Position numbers and translations under genes: made by a program
Assembly: GCA_029204225.1 (NCBI GenBank)
Contig: CM055096.1
Span: 5,471,504-5,535,503, forward strand
DNA length: 64,000 nt
Source of the DNA: Diphasiastrum complanatum
Taxonomy: Eukaryota; Streptophyta; Lycopodiopsida; Lycopodiales; Lycopodiaceae
Direction of reading: 5' to 3'
Notes under the pieces: model-generated
Told to the model about the DNA's origin: nothing
Seen by the model: the letters and a program-made list of their open reading frames with translations, nothing else
Databases searched by the model: none
In this document: positions 32,079-43,508 of the stretch, one piece after another
Position numbering within the stretch: the stretch's first letter is position 1
How the letters are laid out: every line of letters begins with the position of its first letter

Positions 32079-35000
32079 CTCCTCACTTCTAACTTGGCAA
32101 ATCTAATGTACATCTATCTACAATTCCAAGAGCATATCTTAACTTGTAAAATGGATCTTTGGACAATGGCTTGGTTAAGATATCAGCTATGCATTCGGAT
32201 GATGGTACATGATGTAGTTGCACCTCCTTGGATTGTACCTTCTCCCTCACAAAGTGGTGTGCTATCTCAATATGCTTTGTTCTAGCATGGAAGATAGGAT
32301 TGGAAGCAATTTGTTGAGAAGCTTGATTGTCACAATATATGTAAGGGATATCCTCGGCCATTAGCACATGTAGCTCCATCAAGAGTCTTCTTAGCCATAG
32401 GAGCTCTTTAGTTGTTGAAGTCAATGTCGTCCTCAAAGGATGCTTCATCACCTTCACTAGATGCTTTCACAACATGCTCCATAGGGGTGTCAATCCTCTT
32501 ACAATCTTTCATACCAAACTTTTCAAGAATGGAAGTAGCATACTTAGGTTGACTTATGAAGTACAATTTCTACTTCTAGACACTTCTATCCCAAGTATAA
32601 ACTTTAGGAAGCCTAGATCTACCATCTTGAACTCACTAGATAAATCAACTTTTACTTTGCCTATGCCTTCATCATCATTTCTTGTCATAATGATGTCATC
32701 AACATAAATCACACAAATGATGATATTTCCTTCATTACATGTACAAAGCCAATGGAATAGAGAAAATCATGCAACCTAGAGTACCAAGCTCTAGGTGCTT
32801 GCTTCAAGCCATATAGGCTCTTCCTTAAGTAGCACACTTTTTGCTCACTAACCTTGATGAAGCCCTCGGGTTGCATCATGTAGATTTCATCTTATAAGAA
32901 GCCATTCAAGAAAGCAATTGTCACATCCATTTTGTAGAGATCCCACTTGAACAAAGTAGCAATGCAAATGATTAATCTAATAGTTACAAGCTTAGCTATA
33001 GGTGCAAATGTTTCTTCATAATCCAATCCTTTTACTCGAAAAAATCCTTTAGCAACAAGCCTAGACTTGTACTTACTAATAGATCCATCTTGATTGTACT
33101 TTATTCTATAAATCCACTTACATGCAAGTGGCTTCTTCCCTCTTATAATATTTACAAGATTCCAAGTATGATTTTCTTCTAATGCATCATACTCTACTTG
33201 CATTGCATCTCTCCAAGCTTTAGATCTATATGCTTCTTTGAAAGATGATGGTTCTTCAAGCAATGTAACTAAGAAGGAGTAAGAGGTAGAAGATGTAGAG
33301 CCTTCCTTTTGCTTTCCCTTGTCCACATAGGTGAGCCTTGAGGGCTCGGCCTTGCTTCTTATTGACCTTCTCGGCCCCCTTTGACTAGGATCTTTGTATC
33401 CATCCTCGGGTTTGTCAAGGTCCTCCTCGAGTTTGTCAAGGTCCTCCCCAGGTTTGTCAAGATCTTCAAGTCTAGTGATGGTTAAATAGATTAGGGAGCC
33501 TATAAGCTTTCTAAAGAGGATGATGTCCTCAAAGGATGCTTCATCACCTTCATTAGATGCTTTCACAACATGCTCCATAGGGGTGTCAATCCTCTTACAA
33601 TCTTTCATACCCTCCATCAAGAGTCTTCTTAGCCATAGGAGCTCTTTAGTTGTTGAAGTCAATGTCTTAAACTTGGCTTCACAAGAAGATAGTGAGATAG
33701 TATCTTGCTTTTTGAAAAGCCAAGGTATTACTCCTCCACAAAGTAGGCTCTCAAGTGCAAGTTATATCCTTCATAAAGTATGCCAAAACATCTAGTACTA
33801 GAAACATATCTAAGCACTCCCTTGGCACTTTTCCAATGATGCACTAAAGGAGCTTGCATACTTTGACTCAACTTGCTTACACAAAAACTTAAGTCAAGTC
33901 TAGTGATGGTTAAATAGATTAGGGAGCCTATAAGCTTTCTAAAGAGGATGATGTCCTCAAAGGATGCTTCATCACCTTCACTAGATGCTTTCACAACATG
34001 CTCCATAGGGGTGTCAATCCTCTTACAATCTTTCATACCAAACTTTTCAAGAATGGAAGTAGCATACTTAGGTTGACTTATGAAGTACAATTTCTACTTC
34101 TAGACACTTCTATCCCAAGTATAAACTTTAGGAAGCCTAGATCTACCATCTTGAACTCACTAGATAAATCAACTTTTACTTTGCCTATGCCTTCATCATC
34201 ATTTCTTGTCATAATGATGTCATCAACATAAATCACACAAATGATGATATTTCCTTCATAATAGAGAAAATCATGCAACCTAGAGTACCAAGCTCTAGGT
34301 GCTTGCTTCAAGCCATATAGGCTCTTCCTTAAGTAGCACACTTTTTGCTCACTAACCTTGATGAAGCCCTCGGGTTGCATTATGTAGATTTCCTCTTATA
34401 AGAAGCCATTCAAGAAAGCAATTGTCACATCCATTTGGTAGAGATCCCACTTGAACAAAGTAGCAATACAAATGATTAATCTAATAGTTACAAGCTTAGC
34501 TATAGGTGCAAATGTTTCTTCATAATCCAATCCTTTTACTCGAAAAAATCCTTTAGCAACAAGCCTAGACTTGTACTTACTAATAGATCCATCTTGATTG
34601 TACTTTATTCTATAAATCCACTTACATGCAAGTGGCTTCTTCCCTCTTATAATATTTACAAGATTCCAAGTATGATTTTCTTCTAATGCATCATACTCTA
34701 CTTGCATTGCATCTCTCCAAGCTTTAGATCTATATGCTTCTTTGAAAGATGATGGTTCTTCAAGCAATGTAACTAAGAAGGAGTAAGAGGTAGAAGATGT
34801 AGAGCCTTCCTTTTGCTTTCCCTTGTCCACATAGGTGAGCCTTGAGGGCTCGGCCTTGCTTCTTATTGATCTTCTCGGCCCCCTTTGACTAGGATCTTTG
34901 TATCCATCCTCGGGTTTGTCAAGGTCCTCCTCGAGTTTGTCAAGGTCCTCCCCAGGTTTGTCAAGATCTTCAATGTACAATGGGTTAGATCCATTAGACA

Positions 35001-36250
35001 AGCTTTTAGCAAATTGTGACTCATCAAAAAGTACATCCTTGCTTACCTTTACTTTCTTGGATATAGGATCATATATCCTACAGCCCTTGCTATTTTCTCC
35101 ATAGCCAACAAAAATCCCTTTGAAGGAGCTAGCATCTTTCTTCCTTCTTGTCTCCAAAGGGATGTGGACATAACAAATACATATAAAGATTTTAAAATCT
35201 TTTACATTGGGTTTCTTACCAAACAAAGCTTGATATGGTGAGATGCCATCAATAGCACTATTAGGAAGTCTATTACACAAGTAATTAACACAAGTTATAG
35301 CTTCTCCCCAAAATGAGATGGGAAGTGATGCGTCAAGTATTAAAGACTTTGCACATTCACATAGACTCCTATTTTTCCTCTCGGTTACCCCATTTTGTTG
35401 GGGGGTGTAGGAACAAGTGTATTGCAATCTAATGCCATTGATCTCACAAAAGTCTTTCATTTTATTGGAGGTGTACTCTCCTCCATTATCACATCTTAGT
35501 GCCTTGATGGAACTACTAAGTTGCTTCTCAACTACAGACTTGAACTCAATGAAATGAAAGCTTCATATACAAGACTTTTCTTTGATAGTAACATGTGAAT
35601 CTAGTACAATCATCTATAAATGTTACATACATCAAGGCACCTCCATTACTTGCATGTGAAAACCTATGTACATCAGAATGTATGAGATCCAAGGAGAGGG
35701 AGATCTTGATGAAGATATCTTGTAAGAAGATTTGTGTGACTTTGCAAGGCCACATGCCTCACACATCTTTCCACACTTTTTGAAAGCTTTTGGTAGGCCG
35801 AGAGCTAGTTCCTTGCTTGCCATTGACTCCATGGATTGAAGATTAGGATGGCCTAATCTCTTATGCCAAAGCTCCACTTGAGATAGCTCCTCCCTAGCCA
35901 AGTTCACACTTTCATTGGCAACATTAGCATCCGACTTGAAAAGTCTACCTTGCTTAATGCCACTTATCATTTTTCAAGATGGAACAAACTCCATTCTTGA
36001 AATGTACAACTAGTCCATTGTCCATTAATTGTCCTACACTAAGCAAGTTTCTTGAAATGGTAGGAACATACAAAACATTATCTAGATCTATCCTTTTAGA
36101 TGTGCCTAAGCAAAGAGGAATAGATCCTATACAATCTATCTTGCATTCTTGATCACTAGCAGTGTATGTTGACTTTCTTAGAGTCATTACAAGAGAGAAG
36201 AGTAGAAAAATAATGCTTGTTAAAAGACATGTGGGAACTAGCCCCACTAT
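32079..36250 (-). pseudogene. Copia C pol, broken and internally duplicated
   Basis: Reading from the right there is a protease with DTWWIDSGASSHMS (near 36,250), the integrase zinc region with WHKRLGHPNLQS, and a core starting IHSDVH, where the first Asp is kept. QQNGVTERKNRSL follows, then RT with YVDDIIMT and RNase H ending in CDNQASQQIASNPIFHARTK. Frame changes near 35,550 and 35,950, a TAA after AFLNGFL (34,396), and a frame change near 34,080 inactivate it. About 1.2 kb (32,429-33,665) is a rearranged extra copy of RT/RNase H sequence, described separately. Confidence 0.85.
32429..33665 (-). repeat. Complex duplication inside copia C pol
   Basis: Three pieces are near-identical copies of neighbouring DNA: 32,429-33,469 copies 33,953-34,973; 33,470-33,611 copies 33,898-34,040; 33,612-33,665 copies 32,374-32,428. 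Removing them makes RNase H continuous from 33,668 into 32,428. Joints show 2-4 shared bases. One 25-base difference (around 32,740) and a few substitutions separate the large copies. Confidence 0.85.
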
Positions 36251-37103
36251 CTATCCACCATGTGTCTTGACTTGAAGTTGGTGTGGATGCAACCATTAAG
36301 GATGTGTTGAATCCATCCTCATCTTCTTCCTCTTGAGCAATGTTTCCTTGATCTCCATTTGCTTGTTGATTCTTCTTCAAGTAATATTCTGAGGCAAAGT
36401 GTCCTTTTTTTCCACAAAAGAAACACTTGAGCTTTGCCTTGTTCTTCACTTTGCCTTTGGAAGTTGATCCTCCATTCTTCATCTCAGCCTCCTTGTCTTG
36501 ATTCTTCTTGAATGGATGTTGTTTCTTCTTGCCTTTGGATGTAAAATTTGCTTTCTCCTCTCCTCCATTAAGTGACATGCCACCCATTATTGTCTTGAGG
36601 TGTAGGAGCATACTCTCTTGGACACAAGAACATTGTGCAACTTTTCAATGGATGGAAGAGTGTCTTGAATAGCAAATGATTGGACCAAGTTGGTGAAATC
36701 ATCACCTAGGCCATTCAATATGATTTGTACAAGCTTTTGATCTTGGATCTTTTCTCCTATAACACTCAATTCCTTCTTAAGAGATTTGATCCTAAGGCCC
36801 ATACTCTTGTCCACTCTCTCCACTTCCTTTCATGCTTTGAAAGACTTGCTTCCTTAGCATGAGGATTCTTGAAGTGTTATTGGATTCATAGATACTCTTT
36901 AATGAATCCCAATCCTCTTTTGATGAGGCACAAGAAGACACCTCCTTCAAGAGGTCATTGCATACATTCAACTTTATGCAATGTAGAGCTAATCTTGCTC
37001 TCTTCTTGTATTTGGTTTGTTCTTGGGCAACTTGAGGCTCTTCCTCAACTCCTAAAACTATGTCAAAGAGGTCATGGATAACTAGGAGTGATTCCATCCT
37101 CAC
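36156..37103 (-). pseudogene. Copia C gag
   Basis: The frame starts RMESLLVIHDLFDIVLG with RARLALHCIKLNVCNDLL and RILMLRKQVFQSMK, typical copia gag. A frame change occurs near 36,800 and another near 36,600. The CCHC knuckle is CFFCGKKGHFASEY, so its last Cys is replaced by Tyr. The N-terminal Met region upstream of 37,103 is frameshifted. Confidence 0.85.
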
Positions 37104-37756
37104 TTTTCAAATGGAATAATTCGTGGAAGTGAGTCTCTCACTTGATTCCAACAAATAACCACTCATGGATGACATTGTAGAATAAATGCTCTTCTAAAAT
37201 CACAAAGATTTATAGATTTTAAAGATCTATGAAAGGCCTAAAGCTCACAAGATTGCCTACAGCCTTGTCTCTATCAAACTAGCACACAAGCTTGAGTGAT
37301 ACACAATTAGATCTTGACAAAAATTCCTAGCTTTCACTCTCAGAAAATTTTTTGCTTTACACTTTTCTTAGAGGTTTCACTTTAACTAAGGATCTGAACA
37401 AATCAACCTCTTAGATCTGATCTTAAACTCCAAAAATAAATGTTTCAATGATCCAAAACTCTATTTGGTCATAGGCATTAGCTAGATTAAATCTAGACCA
37501 ATACTATGCTTCAAAAACCAATAAATTTGGACTAGAATTGAGATTATAGGACCAAAAAACAAAAGGTAACTTGAAATGAAAGTTGCTATATGGTTTCACA
37601 CATGTGAAAAGTACATACACAACCTCCAAGTTGATTTGATCCAAATAGAAACAAGCTATCACTCTAGATGAACTCGACCTCACTAGTACTGGCCAAAAAC
37701 AAATTTGCCAATAATCTTTGCAAGTTTTATGAATCAAATGATCACTCTCTTAGTCG
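37104..37756 (-). other. Leader of copia C
   Basis: Untranslated sequence between the primer site and gag. A CACACATGTG palindrome-like element lies at 37,606-37,616. Confidence 0.6.
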
Positions 37757-37768
37757 GCTCTGATACCA
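37757..37768 (-). other. Primer-binding site of copia C
   Basis: TGGTATCAGAGC on the minus strand directly abuts the 5' LTR end at 37,769. Confidence 0.95.
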
Positions 37769-38126
37769 TGATAAAATTTTAGTTTTAGGACATTAATGAT
37801 TGTACTTAACAATCATAGAGAATTATTGGTTGCTTAATCAATGGATCTATCAAGTTCTACACTTTAGATCTTGATCTAGATTCACGACACTTAGATTTAA
37901 GCAAGAGCAATAGATCAAATCTTCAAAAACAAGTGAGAGCGGCCTCACACGTATGGAGTACTGTCCACTGTATGGCCTACACCAGAAACAGCAAGTACAT
38001 AGGTTGTTGATAGCAATCATTCAATTAAATCACAATTCTATTGACTAAAAATCTCGCAAAAGCGTAGAATACAAAAGTCTCATCAATCTTGTTAGCAAAA
38101 TGATGATCTTTTTATGGATCAAGTAC
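37769..38126 (-). repeat. 5' LTR of copia C, truncated
   Basis: It matches the 3' LTR from GGATCTATCAAG to GATCAAGTAC, then is cut at 38,126 where a gypsy LTR begins (TGTGATGCC). The U3 part is lost from this window. Confidence 0.85.
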
Positions 38127-39396
38127 TGTGATGCCATGAAATTGTTAAATATTGAATATCAACATAAATATGGTATGATATACTCGAAAATGAAGATATG
38201 AGCTGGATAAGTATAAATCATGAAGAGGCCTAAGTCATTTTTCGAGAATATATCTCCTAAGTACTTGCCTTGTAATAAAGGGCAAAGACCTTTAAAAGGA
38301 AAGACATTGCCTTGGATAACCTTTATTAGGTCGTCCACGCGAAACGACTAGATATGAAAAGACATGTTAAACTAAAGTAATTTCAACTCTTAGTTAGTTA
38401 TACCTCTTATGATATAATTGAATGTATACTCAATCTAATTGTTAACTAGACCTTTTCGTGGGAGCGACGCACCTTTTGTTTTAGAGGTGTGTTTGTTTGC
38501 CCCGTAGAACATAAATTGATCTCACACTTCAGTCTCGAGCATCGAGAGAGAAGAGTTTATGCATATGTACGAGGTTGAAGAAGTGAATAGAGTGTTGAGA
38601 GCTATTCTCCTTTATCTCTGTTCTCCTCATTGTTGAGTATGAGTGATCCTGAGTCTACTAGCAATCTCTAACACATTACATGAACTACTCTCTGATTAGA
38701 CAGACTCTTTAGTGCATTACAGTTGTTTGTTGTGTATCCGTAAAACATGCTCTAAAGAACTGTCTTAAAATCATCTTATTCGTTTGTCGCAGATACTTTC
38801 TTTTTGGCACTCGAATAACGACTACATTTGGTACAATCTAACATGTTTATTGAATAAAACTGTATGTATACATATGAGATACAGTCCATGTCTAAAGAAT
38901 TGAGTCTTTGATCTGTGTTCCTGATTGTAATTGACATAAGTTTCTAACGTGCTCTAAAACTATTCGTGCTCTTTAACCAAAACCTTGGACTTAAGTTGTT
39001 GAGGACTTCTGTCTAGAAACGAACAATTCGCGAACGTGATTAATTAATTGTCTGCACAACCATGAATACATCGAGCATTTTTTGACTCTTTGTTGACACC
39101 TTAATCAGCCAGAGTGTAGTATTGTTGTACTACTCTGATAACATCTCATCTGTAAAACGCGTTTCATTCGATTTGATAGAGGCCAGATTGGTGTTCTGAA
39201 ATTATTAATATTACACACCCCAAACACAAGTAATACTGGTTACTTTCTAATGTTTGTTGACAACCAGAATAACACTCGAAACCACTTATCATAAATTGTA
39301 TTAAATACATAATTTTCTAATGTTGTCCTCTGTGGGAACGACATTATTTACTACAAAATCTATATTAACCTTGTTGGTATAGTACGACATATACCA
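38127..39396 (+). repeat. Gypsy 5' LTR, about 1.27 kb
   Basis: It begins TGTGATGCC exactly where copia C's LTR is interrupted and ends ATATACCA five bases before a TGGCGCCGTTGCC primer site. No second LTR is present in the window, so the length rests on these two landmarks. Confidence 0.6.
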
Positions 39397-39401
39397 ATTT
39401 T

Positions 39402-39419
39402 TGGCGCCGTTGCCAAGGA
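39402..39419 (+). other. Gypsy primer-binding site
   Basis: TGGCGCCGTTGCCAAGGA closely resembles the Asp-tRNA-type primer site used by Athila/Tat-type plant gypsy elements. Confidence 0.8.
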
Positions 39420-39471
39420 TAGCTTAGAAAAGTTATATGAAAACTGACATTCCCATCTCCATTCCTAGTGT

Positions 39472-40531
39472 ATGTCAGATAGAGAATCCTGATTAGAACG
39501 ATACCGTAAGCTTAGAGAGGAATTTTTACGAAGACAAAGTGAGAGTGCGAGTCGAAGAAATCTAGACAAAATCACTGCCCAGTTACTTGAACTCCTAATG
39601 AACTTCGGTATGAAGGCTCCTGCTGCACGTTTCACTTCTATCTCAAAAATCAAGTATGATTATTTTAAAGGGACTACTTCAGATGATGCAGATAGTTATG
39701 TCTTGCAATTTGAGTCAATTGCTAATGCGAATAACGAAGTAACTAACATAGACAAATTGCAAATCTTCCTTGGTCTGCTAAGAAAGCAAACGCACATATG
39801 GTACACTCAAGTTGAACTAGGCCATGTAGAAACCTGGTTACTACTGAAAGATGTGTTTCTGAACCAGTTCAGAGAAATCGGTTATAAATCTAGAATTCTC
39901 GGACGTCTGAACAATGGTCAGAAGAAAACTAAAGAATTCCTTCGAAAATATACACGAAAGGTTAAAAATCTTATAAGAAAACTAATCGGTGTATATTCCA
40001 TTGATATGCAGATCGAATGGTTTTTGGCTGGTTTAGCACCAAATATTGATCAGTATTGCAGACAAGGTGATATGACCTCCTTAGCAGCAGTAATAGCTAG
40101 TGCTAAAAATTTTGAGACCTCGAAACTAGCACTTAAGAGATGCTCAGCAAAAAGATCTCGTAAGTCTAAAACTGATTCTAGTGACAGCGATGATGATTCA
40201 GATTCTGACTCAAGTACCAATTCTTCAAGCTCAGAGTCTGAAACCAACGATTCATCAGAATCAGAAGCTGATAAAAGAGAGAGAAAGAATAAACGACGAA
40301 CCAAATGAAGGGACGACACAAAAGTTGTCAAGAATAAGTCGTCAACTTCTAAAGTTGAAAAGCTTTGGAAGAGTGATATGGATGACCTTAATAAAAAGTT
40401 TAATGATTTGAAAGGGCAGATCTCTGAAGTTGCAGATAAAAGACCAAAAGCGTCTTCTTCCAACTCAGGAATGTGGTGTACGAAATGTGGAACTTTTGGA
40501 CATACTAAGGAAGACTGCACCACTGTGAATA
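39472..40531 (+). pseudogene. Ty3/gypsy gag with CCHC knuckle
   Basis: From an ATG at 39,472 the frame reads through REFLRRQSESASRRN-like sequence into the retrotransposon gag domain (YFKGTTSDDADSYVLQF, then LQIFLGLLRKQTHIWY, FLNQFREIGYK and MQIEWFLAGLAPNID). A Ser/Asp-rich linker follows, then CTKCGTFGHTKEDC (CCHC). Two in-frame TGA stops (39,490 and 40,306) interrupt one otherwise continuous frame. The element is cut at about 40,531 by dispersed repeat B, so pol is absent. Confidence 0.8.
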
Positions 40532-41215
40532 TTTATCACTTTTTTTTAGTATGAGGTACTATGATTTGCATAGCGTTATTATTCACTTAAAAGAATCAAT
40601 ATGGATTAATTCATATTAAGTGTGAGATGTTATGATAAAAATAGAAATCATATTAAGATGATATTATTCACATAACATTCAATGTTAATTACCATGACTA
40701 ACATAACATTCAAATTGAGCAAACATTTTTCCACCACTTTTGATCCTGCTTTTATTCAATGCAATGAAAGTTGATACTTGGCATGAACTTCACCATCTAG
40801 TCAAGCATAGTTAGATCTGTGCTAGGCACAAACAGTTCCATGCTTTTCCATTTCCAACAATGTAAAAATCCATGCGTAACATGGAGATATACACGTTGAG
40901 CATGGACTTATCCATGCTCAACATGGACAAATTCATCCTCAAAGTCCATGTATGACATGAACTTTGATATGGACACAAGTGCCCTAAAAATGCATTAGTT
41001 GTATCATAATTTTAATAAGAATATTTGTCTAAGAGCTTGGGCCAATTTGGTATGCACATCTAGATCTAGTCACAAGATAGAATTCATTGAAATTAGCATG
41101 CTAAAATTGCATAAATCACAAAGATCTGATCATGAACATGAAAATATAGTATGGTCCCTTTCCGTACAACAGCAGTAGCAAGCTGTCCTTCACACGTGTG
41201 GAACCTATATCAACC
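40530..41215 (-). repeat. Dispersed repeat B, inverted copy
   Basis: It is the reverse complement of 24,055-24,802, including the TCCATGCTCAACATG palindrome (about 40,890-40,925) and TTCACACGTGTGGAA at 41,189-41,203. Confidence 0.75.
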
Positions 41216-41617
41216 ATAAAATCAAAATTCTACACATAGAAAACCAAGATATAAAGAGATAAACACATGAGATGGACATAGAAACTTGAGAGATGAATTC
41301 TCCATTTGAAACAAGAATACAATGATATCTTCTCCATGCTGGTACTGCTATTCCAAAATGTCATTTGGCCACTTGCCAATAGTATGCCCTAAAATGACAA
41401 CTTCTAGGTACTTAACCAAAAACCTAGAAAAACTAGTCCAAATGCAATGTACTAAATCTAGCCAATTATAATGCGTCCAAACACGACCTCGTCCACTTAT
41501 CTACTTGTCAAAAATAGTAAAACCACTATTTAGGCCTTTACTGACAGATATGAAACTATCTCTAAATAGCCTGAGATTTCATTTTAGACTCCAAAAATAC
41601 CAAATAAAGAACCAAAC
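41216..41617 (-). repeat. Copia LTR-type fragment, family B2
   Basis: It matches 58,930-59,240 in the same orientation (GGCCACTTGCCA, CCCTAAAATG, TAGGTACTT, CACTATTTAGG). It ends abruptly at a joint with the family A' LTR end. Confidence 0.55.
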
Positions 41618-41776
41618 TGTTTTGGTTCATGTTTGATCAGTATCTCTTAGAGTTTGCATCTCATCTTGTATATAGATGTTAATTTTTCTACATTGGCAGG
41701 ATTGTTGGTTTGTTCCTTATTGTAACCAAAGATCAGGGATATGGATTGAATCTTGAATGATCTGAACTCCTTCAGA
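41618..41776 (+). repeat. 5' LTR remnant, family A', of the composite copia
   Basis: It starts in TTTTGGTTCATGTTTGATCAG, identical to 53,943-53,963 in the 3' LTR of the same element, and runs to CCTTCAGA before the primer site. The front part of the LTR is lost. Confidence 0.75.
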
Positions 41777-41788
41777 TGGTATCAGAGC
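41777..41788 (+). other. Primer-binding site of the composite copia
   Basis: TGGTATCAGAGC directly follows the LTR remnant. Confidence 0.9.
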
Positions 41789-42487
41789 TCTTGTCTTCCA
41801 GGTTATGAAAGGATCAGCCATTTTTAGCAAGGCTTTGGAGGAGTTACCAATGCTAGAGCATGCTAGATTGATTTCTACTCAAAAATCAGCATTTTTGCAT
41901 GTGTAGAATTGATCTTTTGTAGGTCAAAACTCAATATAAGGTTATATACTTGATCAATCTGATTTCACACTTGGTGTACTGAAATTAGACAATTTTTGGT
42001 GCATTAGGAAGGCTTACGTTGATCTGAGTAAGCATGAGAACTATGAGTTGTTCGATCCATACGAAAGAAGAAAATATTGTGTTGTCTGGAAGAATCACTG
42101 CTGGGATATCAGTAGTGATAACTTGTTTGTTCTGATACCATGTCAGGAGGCTACAAGAAGATATATCAAGTTTTTAGAAATTGCATGTAGAATTTAAGAT
42201 ATTCATTTTTTTGTGATTTTCTCAAAACCCTAATTTTGATTGGATCTCTAGTTTGTGAGGTCACTGAACTTCACTTGAGTGTATTTCAATCTTAGGAAGT
42301 GGCAAGAATCATTAGATCGAGGATAGATCATAGGTTGATCAAGATTTCACTTTCTAGTTAGAAGTGCTAGAAGAGATTTGAGAGGTTCCATTTTTTTGTG
42401 ATTTCTTCTTGAGTTTATTTGTTGACATTCAAGAGAGTGCTTTGTGCACTGGAACAGGTTGAAAGAAGAAGATCAGGTCATTGCAAC

Positions 42488-43169
42488 ATGGCTACAAGTA
42501 GTGGATTCATGTTGGAAGGCAATGGTAGGCTTACCTCAATCAATTATTCTTCTTGGAAGGTGAGGATGGAGTCCTTATTGGAGATGAATGAGTTGATGGA
42601 GATTGTTGCAGGTGTGGAAAAGAGGCCTCACGCACCTCAAGATCAAGTGACGTACGACAAGAGAGCAAAGAAAGCTCTACACATGATTAAGATGAATGTT
42701 ACAATGAGCTTCTCAAGGAGATTGATAAGTGCACATCATCTTTGGAGGCTTGGGAAGCTTTGTTGAAGTTTAATGAATCCAAGTCTACATCAAGAGTTCT
42801 TACTCTTAGGAGGCAAATCTTTCAAAGTTTGCAAAAGAAGGAAGAGAGTACTCATGATTTTGTTTTGAGGGCTAAAGCATTCAATGATGAGTTAGAATGT
42901 ATTGATGAAAGCATTAAGGAGCTAGAACTTGTTCACTTAATGGCTTGTTGGATAATCATGCTAATATTGTTAAATGTTTTGCTATTCAAAAGACTTTGCC
43001 AAGTATTGTGGATTTGCAAGAGATCTTGGTGAATGAGAAGTATAGGCTTCAATAAAGAGGAGGTGGACACATCAACATCTCAATATGAAGCGGATGCTAT
43101 GTTCATCAAATGCAAGTTCAAGGGCAAAGACAAAGGCAAGTGGTCTAAAGGGCAAGATCAAGGTGAGAC
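42488..43169 (+). pseudogene. Copia gag, part 1 (interrupted by copia E)
   Basis: The frame starts MATSSGFMLEGNGRL with SWKVRMESLLEMNELMEIV and TSRVLTLRRQIFQSLQ, close to the young copia's gag. A one-base loss near 42,695 shifts the frame, and a further shift lies near 42,940. It ends in a Lys/Gly-rich stretch (FKGKDKGKWSKG) at the insertion point of copia E and resumes at 49,155. Confidence 0.9.
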
Positions 43170-43417
43170 AGTTAAGAAAACATAGTTTAAACACCTGACC
43201 GGATCAATCACCACAGCACAACGTCAAGTGCAACAAGACCACAGAATTGCTCTCCTCAAACTGTATATTCAACTAACTTGTAAGTACAAAGATAAGTTGC
43301 TTAAAAACACTTAAAGGGCTCGTAAAAGAAAGATGGCCCAATAACCCTAGAACTAAGCACACGTGGTGCCGTTGAAATAAGAAATCACTGTATAAGTCGA
43401 TCATTGTTATTTTAACT
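43170..43417 (-). repeat. 3' LTR of copia E
   Basis: On the minus strand it begins AGTTAAAATAAC after the purine tract and ends TTTTCTTAACT. It matches the other LTR at roughly 90-95% by eye. Confidence 0.9.
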
Positions 43418-43430
43418 CTCTCCCTCAATG
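43418..43430 (-). other. Polypurine tract of copia E
   Basis: The minus strand reads CATTGAGGGAGAG immediately before the 3' LTR. Confidence 0.75.
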
Positions 43431-43508
43431 ATCAACGTCTCTTTTTATTTTAGAGTTTACTCTATTCATGGAATATACCTCCATGATAGTATTACAAGTA
43501 AAGGCTTT

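Noticed and set aside
32892-33662. 256-codon minus frame as a separate pol gene
   Set aside because: It is an artefact of the internal duplication in copia C, joining RNase H, RT and linker pieces out of order.
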